Assembly: GCA_004123355.1 (NCBI GenBank)
Contig: SCHM01000009.1
Span: forward strand, 1 to 64,000
Origin: Amphirosellinia nigrospora
Lineage: Eukaryota; Ascomycota; Sordariomycetes; Xylariales; Xylariaceae
Reading direction: 5' to 3'
DNA length: 64,000 nucleotides
Part shown: one piece after another, positions 26,561-39,083 of the stretch
How the letters are laid out: every line of letters begins with the position of its first letter
Numbering within the stretch: position 1 is the stretch's first letter
Position numbers and translations under genes: made by a program
Notes under the pieces: generated by a model
Database searches by the model: none
Told to the model about the DNA's origin: nothing
What the model saw: the letters and a program-made list of their open reading frames with translations, nothing else

Positions 26561-28407
26561 AGAAATTATATTATAATAAATAAATAAATGAATTAATAAA
26601 TCGATTATTTATTTTATTAATAATAAAAATATTTAATAAAGTTTAATTAATAATATTTTTTATAGTTAAATAATTTATTAAAACTATTATATAATATTTA
26701 TTTAAATAAATTATAATATAAAGTTTTTTTATAGTTTATATAAAATATATTATTTTTTATTTAAAAAGCTATATTTAGTTTTAGTTTATAATAAATATTT
26801 TAGCTATATAAATATTTTAGTTATTTTTATTAATTTTTATATAAAAAAAATTTTTTTTTTATATTTTAATAAATAATAATAATATTATTATATAAAAAAA
26901 AAAGTTTATAGCTTATTTTATAAACTATAAAATATAACGAAAATTTATTTTTTTAACAAGCTATAAAAATTTATAATATTTTTTATATAATTTTTATTAT
27001 TTATTAAGCTAAAAAATATTTAATGATATATTAATTATTAAAATTCGAAAAAAAATTAATCGTATAATATATATTTAATTTAAATTTACGAAAATTTCTA
27101 TTTAAATTAAATAATATTAAAATAATTAATTAATTATTATATAAATATAATATATTAATTATTAAAATTAATTAAACTTTAAATTTTATATAATAATTAT
27201 TTAATTTTTAACTATATTTTAATTATTAAATTAATTATTAATAAATTTTATATAAAAATTTTAATAAATATTAAACATAGTTTAAATTTATATAAAATAT
27301 AATTATAATTAAAAATATTTATAAAATAAATATTTATAATTTTAATAAAATAAAGTTTATAATAAACTAAATATTATTTAAAATAATTATAATATTATAT
27401 AAATATTATAAATAATTAAAAACTATTTAATAAAATAATTAAAAATAAATAATTATTATTTATATTATGTTATTATATAGTTATTTTATTTTATTATATA
27501 TTCTTTTAATCAAATTAATTTATTTATTATTTTAATAAAAAATAACTATTTATTAATCGATTAAAAAATTAAAATAATAAAATATAGCTAAATTATAAAT
27601 AAAAAAAATCTAAATTAAATTAAATATTTTAATTATTATATAATATTATATAAAAAATATTTATTACTTTTTAATTTGAAATAGCTATAAAAGTTATTAT
27701 TTTATTAAATTTAAATTATATATTAAAGAATATAAAATTATTACTTTTTATTATTATTTATTTATTATATAAACTTTAGTTTTTAAATATTAGTTATTTT
27801 AGTTTTTTAAAATAATTATATAATAAATAAATTAATAAATTAGCTTAAGTTTATATTATTTAAAAAAAAATTTTTTTTACGTTATTTTATATTATATATA
27901 ACGCTATAATAATATTAAAAAATATTAAAAAAGCTTTTAAAAAGCTAGCTTTATTTTATACGATCTAAAGTATATTAATTTATAATTTTTGCTTAAAAAT
28001 TTAATTAAAATATTTTTAAAATTGTTTAATAAACTTTAGATTTAAAATTATAAATATTTTATAACGTAAAAAATACTAAATTATAAGCTTAATATATTAA
28101 ATATAAAATTATATAATATTAAAATTGTTTTTTTATAGCTGTTTTAAATATAATTAATTTAATTATAAAAAAAATAAATATATTAAAATATTAAATTATA
28201 TTATTTTAATTTAAAATAGCTAAATTTTAAAAAATAAATTATAAATTAAACTAACGTTATTATACGAAAGGTAAACGGATTTAAATTAAAAAAATATTTA
28301 TTATATAAAAAAATAAAATTAAAAAACTAAAAAACCTATTAAAAGCTAAATAAATAATAAAATATAGTTAAATAATCGTCGTATAAAAAAAATATTATAA
28401 ATAAATA

Positions 28408-28581
28408 GTTACAACCTAGCTAATAGTGGCCACAACCCACTACGCCAAGCACCTCAGACAGGGCAAAAGGAACGTAAGGTTAGCCAAAGTAGAGGCTTGG
28501 CAACCTATTGTGGACTATATGGATTACGGATACCCGTGACTAGCCGCAGGTCTTGGCTAGGTCCGCGGTACTCCGTAACTT
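28408..28581. mobile_element. 174-bp unmutated insertion flanked by AAATA
   Basis: Comparison with the matching point of Fot1-like copy 1 (about 11,566) shows an empty site. Here GTTACAACC..CCGTAACTT sits between AAATA at 28403-28407 and AAATA at 28582-28586. Its ends are partly inverted (GTTAC/GTAAC). Class uncertain: a small solo LTR or a TIR element. Confidence 0.6.
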
Positions 28582-28700
28582 AAATAATATTATAAAATTT
28601 ATAGCAAGCTTAAATATAATACGCGTATATATTAAAATAAAATAAAAACATTTAATAAAAACAATTTTAATTAGTTTTAATTAATTTTTTATATTATTAT

Positions 28701-29081
28701 TGTGACGGAGGAAAAAACGACGCCGTTTATACCTCAAGGTAATAACGGTCTATAAGTAGCCACGCGACACACCCCCCAGTTTGCTGGCAGCCCGGTCAAG
28801 CCAGCGAACTGCCCTATAGCTCTCTAGCTACAGTGTACGTCCACCTTCTACCGTTACCTCGTCGGGTTCAGTCGTAGCAAGGTCCTCGTCACTGCCCCTA
28901 CGCGGGGTCGAATCTGCAACCTTGGATCGGTACCAAGGTGTTCAGTGGGACTTTGTGTGTGCGATCGCTTTTCCGTTGCGCTAGCCAGCCACAGAGTTAA
29001 AGGGCTCATAACTGTGACGGAGGAAAAAACGACGCCGTTTATACCTCAAGGTAATAACGGTCTATAAGTAGCCACGCGACA
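28701..29081. mobile_element. 381-bp mini-LTR (TRIM/SMART-like) element with 69-bp identical terminal repeats (fossil, looks whole)
   Basis: Two identical 69-bp direct repeats (28701-28769 and 29013-29081), each starting TGTGACGG and ending CACGCGACA, enclose 243 bp. The whole is flanked by ATTAT on both sides (28696-28700, 29082-29086). Short TG..CA direct terminal repeats with a 5-bp duplication define a terminal-repeat miniature LTR element. The identity of its ends implies a young insertion, and it lies inside a RIP-mutated Fot1-like copy. No protein is encoded. The inner part contains an antisense tRNA-like segment described separately. Confidence 0.8.
28904..28987 (-). promoter_or_regulatory. 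tRNA-like Pol III promoter boxes, antisense inside the mini-LTR element
   Basis: Read on the minus strand, 28987-28973 gives TGGCTAGCGCAACGG, close to a tRNA A box and D arm, and 28914-28904 gives GATTCGACCCC, close to a B box. The preceding AAGGTTGCA resembles the T-arm approach of a tRNA. Spacing between boxes is 58 bp. No full cloverleaf is evident, so it is tRNA-derived or tRNA-like, not a functional tRNA gene. Confidence 0.45.
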
Positions 29082-29168
29082 ATTATTAAATTATATTAAT
29101 TATTTATATAAAAGTATAAAAAAATAGATAAAATACTTATATATATAAAATGTTTATATAGTACGTTA

Positions 29169-30805
29169 TTAATAGTTATATTTATAATTTTAATTTTTTT
29201 ACTTAATTAAATAGTTAAAATTATTTTTTTTAATTAAAATAATATTTAAATATAACTTTAACTTTATAGATATTATTTTTATTATTATTATTAAAATATT
29301 AGTTATCTTTAATGAACTTTAATAATAGTATTATTTGTTTAAAAAAGTTTTTATTATTTTTATATAATTATAACTATATAATAAAAATAATAAAGTATAT
29401 ATAATAATATTCAAAGAAATTTAATTTGTATATCAAATTGTTAACTTTATGTTTAATAACTTAAAGTTTAATATATCATTATAAATATTTTTTAAAAAGT
29501 TCGCTAAATAAATAATAATTATTATATAAATAAAAAAAACTTTATTATTTAGTTTAAATTTTAATACTTAATATTTATTATTAAAATATTTTTTTACTAT
29601 AATAGTAGTAAAATTTATAGCTAATTTAATATTTTATTATAAATAATTATATAAAAATTTTATATTTTTAAAATTATATATATTTATTTAACCCGTAAAT
29701 ATATCGAAAAAGCTAAAAAGTTTAAACTTAAATAATTATTTATATAAAATAAATTATATAGCTTATAAAAACATAAAATTAAAGTTTTATTATAAAATAA
29801 GGATTATATTAAACTAGTTTAACTTAAAGTATATATAGTTATAAAATATATTATAATTTTAATTGTTTAGTTTTTTTTTTCGGACAAACTATTTTTTTAT
29901 AAATAATGTATAATAGTTATTAATAATTTAATATTTAATACTTTTTATATCTTTTTTTAAAAGTTAAAAATAAATTTATAATTACAATTAAAAATATTTT
30001 TTTTAAAAATATTTTAATTATTTAAAATAATTATTTAATTAAAATTATTATTTACTTTTAAGCGGTATATTTTATATTACTAAAAATTATAAATATTTGT
30101 TTAAACGTATAATAAAAAACTATTATTATATAATTATACGTATTAAAGCTATTTAATTTATAAAATATTTTATAATTTAATAAAAAATAATAATAAAATA
30201 AAAATAATTATAATTGTTTATATTAATAATATATTTTTAAGTTTAATTAAACGTAAGCTATTTATTAGTTTTTCTTTCCTATTTCGATTAACGTTATATT
30301 TTAAATAATATTTATATTATTCTTTAATATATTATAACTTTTTATAAATTAAATATAGTTTTAAAGCTTTTATTATATATTAAGTTTAAAATAATACTTT
30401 TTATTATATATAATATATAATATTTATTTATATATTATATATAAAACGTAAAATTATTTAATTTTTTATATTTATTATAAATTAAACCGTTTATAATAAA
30501 AAATAAATATTTCGCTTTAGAAAAAATAATAGCGTTTTTATTATATAGTTTGCGAAATTAATTTTAATAAAGTTCGTTTAAAATCTTTTTATAATAAAAG
30601 TTTATTTTATATTCTAGCTTAAAGTTATATTTAAACGTATTATTTATTATTATTTTTACGGTATTTTATTATATTTTATATAAAATTTAATATCATAGGT
30701 TTTTATAATCGCTTTAATTTATTTTTTAAGTTTATAGTATTTTATATTATTATAAATTAATTTAATATATTTAAAATATAATTAAAATATTTTAAAAATA
30801 AAACA
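29169..30805. repeat. Decayed AT-rich repeat R2, uninterrupted copy
   Basis: About 1.64 kb matching 15465-16500 plus 26190-26560 in the same order. It begins directly after Fot1-like copy 2. No coding signal, TIR or LTR is clear. Confidence 0.55.
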
Positions 30806-31982
30806 TTAAAAAATGCTAAAAAAATTATTTTCGACCGAAATAAAAATTTTATTTTTAAATTTTAGTAAAATATATAAAGAACTATAAAAATTAAACTATT
30901 TATAATAATAGTTTATTATTTATAATAAACGGTTTATTTAAACAAAAAAATTAAACAATTAAAATAATATTAAAATATTATAATTTTAAAAATTTTAAAG
31001 CAAACTAAATAAATATTATACTGTTTTTATAATAAAACTTAAATATTACGTATTTTTAAACTATATATTTAATTTTATATAAATAGTTATTTAGATTTAA
31101 ACTATTAAATATATTTAATATTTTAATAAACGCTAAAAATTTATAAAAATTTAATAATATTAGATTTTTTCGGGAATATATTAGAGAAAATATATATTTT
31201 ATTATAAATTTCGTATAACTAAATAGCTATTAAACGTTAATATAATAGTAAATATAAATATTTATAATTTAAACTTAAAAACTAAATTTATTTTAAATTA
31301 TAGAAAAAGTATTATTTATTTAGCAAATTAGCGTATAAATATTTATAATAAAGTTTAAAACTATAAATAATTATTTATAAAATAAAAACTTTAATTTATA
31401 AATTAAATTTTTTATATAATTTTAAAATGTATTTAGTAATATTTATTAAATATTTATAATTTATATTTAAAAATAAAAATTTATTTAAACGTTATATTAT
31501 TTTTTCGGATTTATAAAAATAAAATAAAATAATTTTAACGTAAAAAAAAATTTATAAAGTCGATATTATATTTAATTATTAGCTTAATTATAAATTTAAT
31601 AGTTTTAATTATTTAATTAATAAAAAAAAAAAATTATAAAATATAATAAAATCTAAATAAAATCTAATAATTATATTATAGTAATAAATTAATAAAAAAA
31701 TATTAAAATCGTAATAAATTTCGATTAAAAATATAAACAATATAATTTAAAAAAAGCCGTTTTTACGCTAATATTTTAAATAATATATTTAATACTATTA
31801 CGCTTAAAAATATTATTATATTTAATAATACTATTTTTTTTAAACCTTGGCGCACAAAGCGCTTATATATTATTTTAATAATATATTTAATATTACTACT
31901 TTTTTTAAACTTTAACATAAAAAGCGCTTATATAAATAATAAACTTACTAAAAGTAGCAGGTTTTTTTATATAACTAGCACT
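30806..31982. repeat. AT-rich decayed DNA with an imperfect direct repeat
   Basis: Mostly featureless RIP-type sequence. From about 31,800 to 31,945 a unit of roughly 80 bases ending AAAGCGCTTATATA occurs twice in tandem, the first copy keeping CCTTGGCGCACAAAGCG. Nothing coding is seen. Confidence 0.45.
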
Positions 31983-32204
31983 TAATACGTACAAGCAAAA
32001 AGTATATACGTACGCGCATATATTTGCCTTAGTAGGCGTATATTAGCTATAGCATGGCTAGCGCCTGGTTTATACGTATGGCTTCCCCACATATATATAC
32101 TTATATATTATATATTATTTAAACCTATAGAATTCCTATAAATCTAAAAACTTCGTTTTTATTTCTTTTTAATATATAAATTCTATTTATATTTTACTAT
32201 ATTA
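31983..32204 (+). mobile_element. Family A solo-LTR-like element, RIP-mutated copy (fossil)
   Basis: 222 bp aligning end to end with 20003-20222 but with many C-to-T and G-to-A differences: GGGCAAGGGGTG is ACAAGCAAAAAG-like here and TTCACCATATCA is TTTACTATATTA. It is the only family A copy clearly hit by the mutation process. Confidence 0.65.
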
Positions 32205-32268
32205 TAATTATTTATTTTATTTTAATAGAATTTTATAATACATATAAAAAATTAACTAAAAAACATTA

Positions 32269-33050
32269 ACGTATTATATAAACATTTTATATACTTTTTT
32301 ATACTTTTATATAAATAATTAAAATAATTTAATTATAATATAAAAAATTAATTAAAATTAATTAAAATTATTTTTACTAGATATTTTTATTTTATTTTGA
32401 TATATACGCGTATTATATTTAAGCTCGCTGTAAATGTTATAGTATTATTTATTTATAATATTTTTTTTCGTATAATAATTATTTAACTGTATTTTATTAT
32501 TTATTTAGTTTTAATAGCTTTTTTAATTTTTTTAATTTTATTTTTTTTATATAATAATATTAGTTTAGTTCGTAATTTATTTTTTAAAGTTTAGTTATTT
32601 TAAATTAAATAATATAATTTAATATTTTAATATATTTATTTTTTTATAATTAAATTAATTATATTTAAAATAGCTATAAAAAAACTATTTTAATATTATA
32701 TAATTTTTAATTTAATATATTGAGCTTATAATTTAGTATTTTTTATATTATAAAATATTTATAACTTTTAAATTTGAAGTTTATTAAATAATTTTAAAAA
32801 TATTTTAGTTAAATTTTTAAATACAAGTTATAAAATAATATATTTTAAATTGTATAAAATAAACCTAGCTTTTTAAAAGCTTTTTTTAATATTTTTTAAT
32901 ATTATTATAATATTATATATAATATAAAATAATAATAAAAAAAAATTTTTTAATATAAATATAAACTTAAGCTAATTTATTAATTTATTTATTATATAAC
33001 TATTTTAAAAAACTAAAATAATTAATATTTAAAAACTAAAGTTTATATAA
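32269..33050 (-). mobile_element. Fot1/pogo-like TIR transposon, inverted fragment
   Basis: Begins after TA (32267-32268) with ACGTATTATATAAAC and reads as the reverse complement of the right third of copy 1 (about 10,930-11,756). It stops at the island starting 33,051, and the rest of the element is not found beyond that island. RIP-mutated. Confidence 0.6.
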
Positions 33051-33366
33051 TGTAAAATACTAGCGTACTTTTGCAGCTTATTCTAACACAGGGATTGAAC
33101 CAGTGCGTATACAAGTGAGCGTACCAGAGTAGTTTCAGAGGATCTGATAGATTAAGTTCAACTATAGAATCTAGTCTGCACTTTTGTGTTTATATACATG
33201 TGCGCACACGGAATATGGTTGGCCCGCTCAGGGCTAACAGAGCCCACCAAGCCCGTTGACGGCTTGGTATACCCGAGCTTACCAATACGTTCCGTATGCT
33301 CTGTTTCTACCTGAGCAGGCCAGCAAGGCTGGCGTGCTCTGGTTAAAGTGGGGCTACTCCGTCACA
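33051..33366 (+). mobile_element. Family C LTR-like island (fossil)
   Basis: 316 bp of normal GC from TGTAAAATACTAGCGTACTT to CTACTCCGTCACA. Its first 26 bases match 43446-43471, and a ~160-bp inner part starting GGGATTGAACCAGTGCG matches about 43,960-44,120. On the minus strand the inner part contains GGTTCAATCCC, a perfect B-box-like motif. Matching flanks were not found. Confidence 0.55.
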
Positions 33367-35099
33367 TTTATAGTATTACTAAATATTATAAAAATAAAAC
33401 TACATTTAATACTAGCTTAATTTTATTTCGTTATTTTTATTCGCTTATTATTTATATTTAAAATATAATCCATTAAAATATATTATAGCAAATAAGTTTA
33501 TAAATATAATCCTTTAGTATTTTTATAAGCATAATTATAAAATAGCAATATATTAAATTAGCCTAAAATATTTAAATCTTTAAAATGAAAAGTAATCTAA
33601 CAATTGTTTATTTATAACAAATTTTAATTATATAAATATTTAAAAAATATATTAATCGCATAAATATATAAATATTAAATCCTAATAATAATAAAATATA
33701 ACTAAAATTATAATTTAAGCTAATAATAACTACCATTTATTACGTTAAAGCTTTCTTAAATAAAAAAACTTGAAAGTTAAGCAAAGTAAAAGCTTAACCT
33801 TTTATAATAAACTATATATTGCTGTTATAATATAATACTTTATAGTTATTAGGTATTAGGTATTCTATTACCTAGCTATAAGTTAAGCTATATATTATAA
33901 CTATTAAACTATAACTAATAATAAATATGTTAATCATTAAAATGTTTTTAATTTATTTAGTAGTACTTATTATTTCTTTTAAATTATTAATAATATAATA
34001 AGTATACAAATATAAAGTGCGGCGTGTTAGCGTAGTTTATATATCAATAGCTAGTTTATTTAATTATAAAATATTAAATAGAATATAAAACGTTAAACTA
34101 TAATTTTAAATATAATTAAATAATTAAATTAAATATTTATATTTTAAATTTTAAATTTTAATCTATTTAATAGTAATTATTAATTTTTTAAATTATTCAA
34201 AATAGTATTACTACCTATGTATAAAATACAAAGCTACGTTTTATATATTTATATTTAAAGGTATAAATTTAGTGCTAAAAGGCTAGAAGTTCGTATAACA
34301 GAGTTTCTTTTGTTATTTACTTTTTTTATTTTTTATATAAGTAGTTTTTAGTTATAATCGCAGAGTTTTTATTTCCTGCCTGCTATTTTAAATTTTTAAG
34401 TTTGGTAATAGGTATAAGCTAAATAAAATACAAAAAAAGTTATATTAAGTTATATTTATTTATTTTTTTACTTTAAATAGTTATTTAAAGTTTAATTGTT
34501 AGCTAGTTATAATTATATAGCTTATTTTTATTTCGGTATAAAAAGACCATAGAAATTAAGCTTCGAATAGCTATTTATATTTTAGTAATAAATATGTTAA
34601 ACATAAGTTTAAATTAATTGCTAATATTAATTGTAGCTTGCTATAACTTTTAAGAAAAACGTTTTTTATTGTTTTAGTAAGTTTTATAATAAATAAAAAA
34701 TACGCTAATATGGTTTTTGTTCGTAGTAAATTAATATAATTAAATAAAAACATTTAAAAGCTTTGAAATAAAGCTAGTAAGCGTGTTTCTGTTCAACTAA
34801 ATATACTAAATATAATTAAAATAAAATTTAATAATTGTTTATTAAAAAAGCGCTATAATTTATTATACACTATTAATTTTATTAGCAAACTGCGCTTATA
34901 ACTACAATAAAAAAATAAAACTATTAATCTAATATTTAAATTAATAATATATATGCTATATTTATTTTAGAAGGAAAAAAAGCTATTTATAATATATAAT
35001 ATATTTTTTAGGCTTTTATTTTTTTGTTTTTTATTTCTGATTTATTTATTACCGTTTAATGCTCAACCTTTATAAAAAAATATAACAAAGTAAAAAGAA
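33367..35099. other. AT-rich decayed DNA without recognised features
   Basis: RIP-type composition with occasional less degraded pockets (for example near 34,290-34,400). Short frames such as 34571-34753 are low-complexity products of AT-rich DNA and not genes. Confidence 0.5.
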
Positions 35100-35270
35100 T
35101 GTGAAGGGTTGCAGCCTTGAGGCTATGAAATACTGTTTATTAACTGCGATGAAGAAGAGAGAAATCTGTGCGCGCTAGTGTGTGCGGAGGGGCTGCTATA
35201 TAGTGGCTCCGGCTCGGGGCCGGAGCCATAGCCCAGGTTACAGGCTTACCAGCCTGGCTAACCTGTGACA
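35100..35270 (+). mobile_element. 171-bp solo-LTR-like island (fossil, looks whole)
   Basis: Starts TGTGAAGGGTTGCAG, ends CTAACCTGTGACA, with CTATATAG as a possible TATA box and a GGCTCCGGCTCGGGGCCGG hairpin. Flanking pentamers are AAGAA and AAAAA, one mismatch from a duplication. Confidence 0.55.
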
Positions 35271-35894
35271 AAAAAGGGTTTTTTATTAATAAATCTTTTT
35301 TTTTTTATATTTTAAATAAAAAACTTTTTTATTTAAATTCAAAACTTTTTTATTTTTACTTACTATTATATATATTTAATTATTAGCTTTTATTCGTTTC
35401 TATATAAATAATTATAAATTTAATAAAATCATTTAAAGTTAAATATTTATATTAAAATTAATAATATAATATAAATAAATTATAATATTTTATTTTTAAT
35501 TATTTAATAGTTATACGTTATATTAAACTTAATTATTTAATAGTTATTTATTATATTAAACCCGATTATTTAATATTTCTTTGTTTAATATATTTATCAT
35601 TATTTTAATTTTTTAATTTTTGAATTTCATATTAATTAAAATATTTACTATATTTATATTATGAACTAATATTGTTATTCTAAACTTTGCTTAAATATAA
35701 TTTTTATTAAGCTATTTTTTAAAAAGATGATAATTGCTATAAAATTAGCCATTATATTAATATAATAAATATAGCAGCATTTTTTATAAAAAGTTTATTT
35801 ATAATTCTTTTTCCTGATTTTTTTGCCTTTTATTATAACATTTTATATTTAGATTTTATACGCTGATATTTAAATAGTATAAATAAATATAATA

Positions 35895-36269
35895 AAGCTT
35901 TAAATTAATCGTAATAAGCGTAGTTTTAGGTTTTCGAAAATTTTAAGTTTTTAATTAATTATAATAAACGTATTTTTTAAGTTTCCAAAGTTTTTTGTTA
36001 CGGGCTAGGTCGTGAGACCTATATCCCTGAAGTCTAGGACCAAGGGTGCCAGTCAATTCGTGTATATATAGCCGTTGGTTCGCTGCTACTAAGCGGCTTC
36101 CTTCTTTCTTCACTACGTATTTTAATTCACAGCATGTTCCCCAGTCACATGACTACAACCCGTCACATTTTTAAGGCTTTAAATTAATTATAATGAACGT
36201 AGTTTTTAAGTTTCCGAAGTTTTTAAAGCTTTAAATCGATCGTAATAAACGTAGTTTTTAAAGCTTTAA

Positions 36270-36270
<1 letters not shown>
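35895..36270. repeat. AT-rich tandem repeat, about four units, split by an LTR-like insertion
   Basis: Units of about 45-50 bp built around TTTAAATTAATCGTAATAA and CGTAGTTTTTAAGTTTCC recur before and after the insertion at 35996-36167. The array is RIP-like in composition; the insertion is not. Confidence 0.6.
35996..36167 (+). mobile_element. 172-bp solo-LTR-like island with TTTTT target duplication (fossil, looks whole)
   Basis: From TGTTACGGGCTAGG to AACCCGTCACA, with GTATATATAG as a likely TATA box. TTTTT flanks both sides (35991-35995, 36168-36172). The low complexity of that pentamer weakens it, but the TG..CA ends and the interrupted tandem array support a real insertion. Confidence 0.65.

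Positions 36271-36298
<28 letters not shown>
36271..36298. repeat. Poly-T run of 28
   Basis: An uninterrupted homopolymer of about 28 T directly after the tandem array. It could be the A-tail of a retroposed sequence on the minus strand, simple slippage, or a place where assembly length is unreliable. Confidence 0.7.
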
Positions 36299-36302
<4 letters not shown>

Positions 36303-36424
36303 ATTTTAGCTTGTTTATAAGGGGTTTTTTTAAACTTATGAGCAAATTTAAGCTTTTTTAAAAAAAAAATAAAAGTTTAATACGTTATAAAAATTAATAT
36401 ATTCTATAATATATAGCTCCGAAT

Positions 36425-36575
36425 TATATTTAAAATAAAAAATAATAAATAATTATATTTAAAATTAAAAAGAGCAAATAGTTATATTTAAAATTAAAGA
36501 TAATAAATAGTGATATTTAAAATTAAAAACAATAAATAGCTATATTTAAAATTAAAACTAGCAATTTATATTTAC
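36425..36575. repeat. AT-rich tandem repeat, ~31-bp unit, about five copies
   Basis: Units read TTATATTTAAAATTAAA followed by AATAAATAG-like spacers and recur five times with small changes. The low substitution between units suggests the array is younger than the surrounding RIP-type decay or is kept uniform by slippage. Confidence 0.65.
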
Positions 36576-36834
36576 CGAAAAACTTTATTAATTTAACCCA
36601 GGTTAAGAATCGTTATAAAAATCTTAATGTTACGGTTAGTGTTTTTACTTTATAGCAAAAATTAATTATTTGTTATAATATTTAATTTTTTAATTTTATT
36701 TTATAGCTTAAAATTATCGTGTAATTATAAATAATAATAAACTTCAATATATATTATTATTATCGATAAAACAAATATATAAAAATATTATATACTAACG
36801 TTTATATTTATAAGCAAATCTATTTTTATTATTA

Positions 36835-37027
36835 TGATACGCGCACACAGCACACACTCGCCCTGGCGGGCGCGCACCAGCCACTACGTGGCTAGTGCCT
36901 GGTCTGTGCGTGTGGCCTCGCCACACACACACACACACATATTATTCCTATAGAATTCACATAGATCTGGAGACTTCGTCTCCATCTCTTTTCAATACAC
37001 ACATTCTACCCATACTTCACCATATCA
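36835..37027 (+). mobile_element. Family A solo-LTR-like element, copy 2 (fossil)
   Basis: 193 bp, same ends as copy 1 (TGATACGCG and CACCATATCA) but about 25 bp shorter near its start, where the GCGCG-rich palindrome lies. No clear target duplication. Confidence 0.65.
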
Positions 37028-37520
37028 GCTTTAATTTTTGAATTCCGACTTTAATATAACTTCATTTAAGGCTTTTAAATTACAACAAATTCTTAAAATT
37101 TTTACTTTTTTATAAAACTTAATTCGAAAAAAGTTAAAGGTATTGTTGCTAATTTAATTATGCTAATATATTAAATATATTTTATCTTACGAAAATACCT
37201 TAAATAATAGTAATTTTTTAAAAGTTTTTAGGAATTTTTACGAACTACTATAATAAATAATTAACGTTAAATATATATTATTTATTTTTAAAACTTTAAA
37301 TTTTTTTTAAAATAAATAATATATATTCGCTATATTAACTAAATAAACCAATAAAAGTTTATTAAGTTATTAAATATTTTTATATATAAACTAGTTAAGT
37401 TTTAAGTTTTTTCCTAGAAATTTAAACCATAAAAAGTCTTTTAACGTTATAGCTAATTATTGTATTTAAAAAATAAACTTATTTTTAAGCTTTTAATTAA
37501 ATCGTTTATAATAACGTAGC

Positions 37521-37737
37521 TGACACAGTCACGTAGGGGGGGCACTAGCAACGCAGTGGCTAGTGGGGCCCCGGGGCAGTGGCTCGTGGGCAGGGGCCCA
37601 CGTGACCCCACGTGACCCACGTGGGTCCCACCTGTGTATATAGATCCTGTGGCAGTGGCCTCCGGCCACCACCACCACTTACTACACATCACCACACAAT
37701 ATGACATAGATTCCAGCACCCTCTAGAATCCGTGTCA
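37521..37737 (+). mobile_element. 217-bp GC-rich solo-LTR-like island (fossil)
   Basis: From TGACACAGTCACG to AATCCGTGTCA; the ends TGACAC/GTGTCA are inverted. It contains three CACGTG-type motifs close together and GTGTATATAGATCC as a possible TATA box. The start TGACACAGT is shared with family B. No flanking duplication is seen. Confidence 0.55.
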
Positions 37738-37893
37738 AGTTATTAATATAAGCTAAAAATGCTATATATAAATTATATAAAAAATGTATTTATTTTATAA
37801 ATAATAGATTTTAAAATTAATATATAATAGCTTTATTTTAATTAAAACGCGCTAGTTTTGCTAGCTTGTTTAAATAAAAATAAAATATATGAA

Positions 37894-38059
37894 TGACACA
37901 GTGGAGCATGGGGCACTATGAGTCATGGGGACCCACTGCGTGGCCCCACCCTGTGTGTGGGGTATATAACACACAATGGTCCATTGACCATTGTGTGTAT
38001 TCACTCCACAATGTAGATTTATCATGACTTTCACACATTACCCAAGGTATCCTTTACCA
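37894..38059 (+). mobile_element. Family B solo-LTR-like element, copy 1, with ATGAA duplication (fossil, looks whole)
   Basis: 166 bp from TGACACAGTGGAGC to ATCCTTTACCA. Flanked by ATGAA on both sides (37889-37893, 38060-38064). GGGGTATATAACAC is a likely TATA box, next to an inverted ACACAATGG/CCATTGTGT pair. The other copy at 40729-40894 has the same length. Confidence 0.8.
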
Positions 38060-39083
38060 ATGAATCAGCCTAGGTATAGTTAAGCTCATTAATAAGTTTA
38101 ATATATTCGGTTTATTTTATACGGGTTAACTATATTTTATACGCTTATATATATATATAAATATAAAACTATAAACTAGATTTATAGTTTAATTTAATTT
38201 ATTAAATCTTTTAAAACTATTTTATTACGCTTTCTTATATATATATTAGTTTAATTTTTTTATTAAAACTAGCTATATAAAAGTTTTAAATATTATTTTA
38301 GTTATACGTTAAAAAAACAATTATAAGATTATTATATTTATTAAAATTAATCGGAATCCTTTTTATTAAACGTTTTTATATTTTATATAAGTATATATAT
38401 TATAACTAATATTATTATATATTTTTACTGAATAATTACTTTTTTATTACTTTTTTAACCTATTGAACTATTTTTTTTTTATAAACCTAAAGGTTTTTTT
38501 TTTAAAAAATAAATATTTTTTAAATTGTAATGGTTTACTTTTTTATTTTCTAGCGTTTATTAACCATATAGTTACTTTTTTAAAGTTTATTAATTTTATT
38601 TAGTATTAACGTTTGTTATATTATAAATAATACGTAGTTTTTAATAATAATTATATAACGTTATTAGTTTTAATTAATAAGCTATTTTAATGCTTAATAA
38701 TTTATGTTTTTAAATAAATAGATTAAAAATAGCTATGTTAATATTAATAAATGTTTTTAAGACTTAAAGAATAATTAATAACTTAAGAAGTAGTAATAAT
38801 ATAAAAGCAATTAAAAAACCTTTAAACTTTAAAATAATAGTTTTTAGTTTAAATAGCATAAAACTAGTAGCTTTAAACGTAAAAACAATAATTTCGGATA
38901 TTATTATAAATATAAATGTTTTAAAAACGTTAATATAAATAAAATATATAAGTTAATATATTATATAAACATTTTATATATTTTCTTTTATTTTTATACT
39001 TACTATTTTTATTTTTCAATATTTTAATAACTAATAATAGCGCTATTATATAAAATAATATATAGTTTATATTATAAGCTATT

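Larger units (their letters stand above)
26782..29166. mobile_element. Fot1/pogo-like TIR DNA transposon, RIP-mutated, copy 2, carrying two later insertions
   Basis: Same orientation and sequence as 9911-11756. The right end TATAGTACGT then TA at 29167-29168 is preserved; the left end near 26,782 is mutated. Removing the insertions at 28408-28581 and 28701-29081 with their duplications leaves about 1.82 kb, as expected. No transposase frame survives. Confidence 0.65.

Noticed and set aside
28904-28987. A functional tRNA gene
   Set aside because: Only A- and B-box-like pieces are present; no acceptor stem or anticodon arm pairs convincingly, so only a tRNA-like segment is claimed.
35895-36575. 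CRISPR-like array
   Set aside because: The repeats are AT-rich tandem units without spacers, in a fungal nuclear genome.
37453-37719. 88-residue minus-strand open frame
   Set aside because: It crosses the edge between a GC-rich LTR-like island and AT-rich decay and has no protein features.
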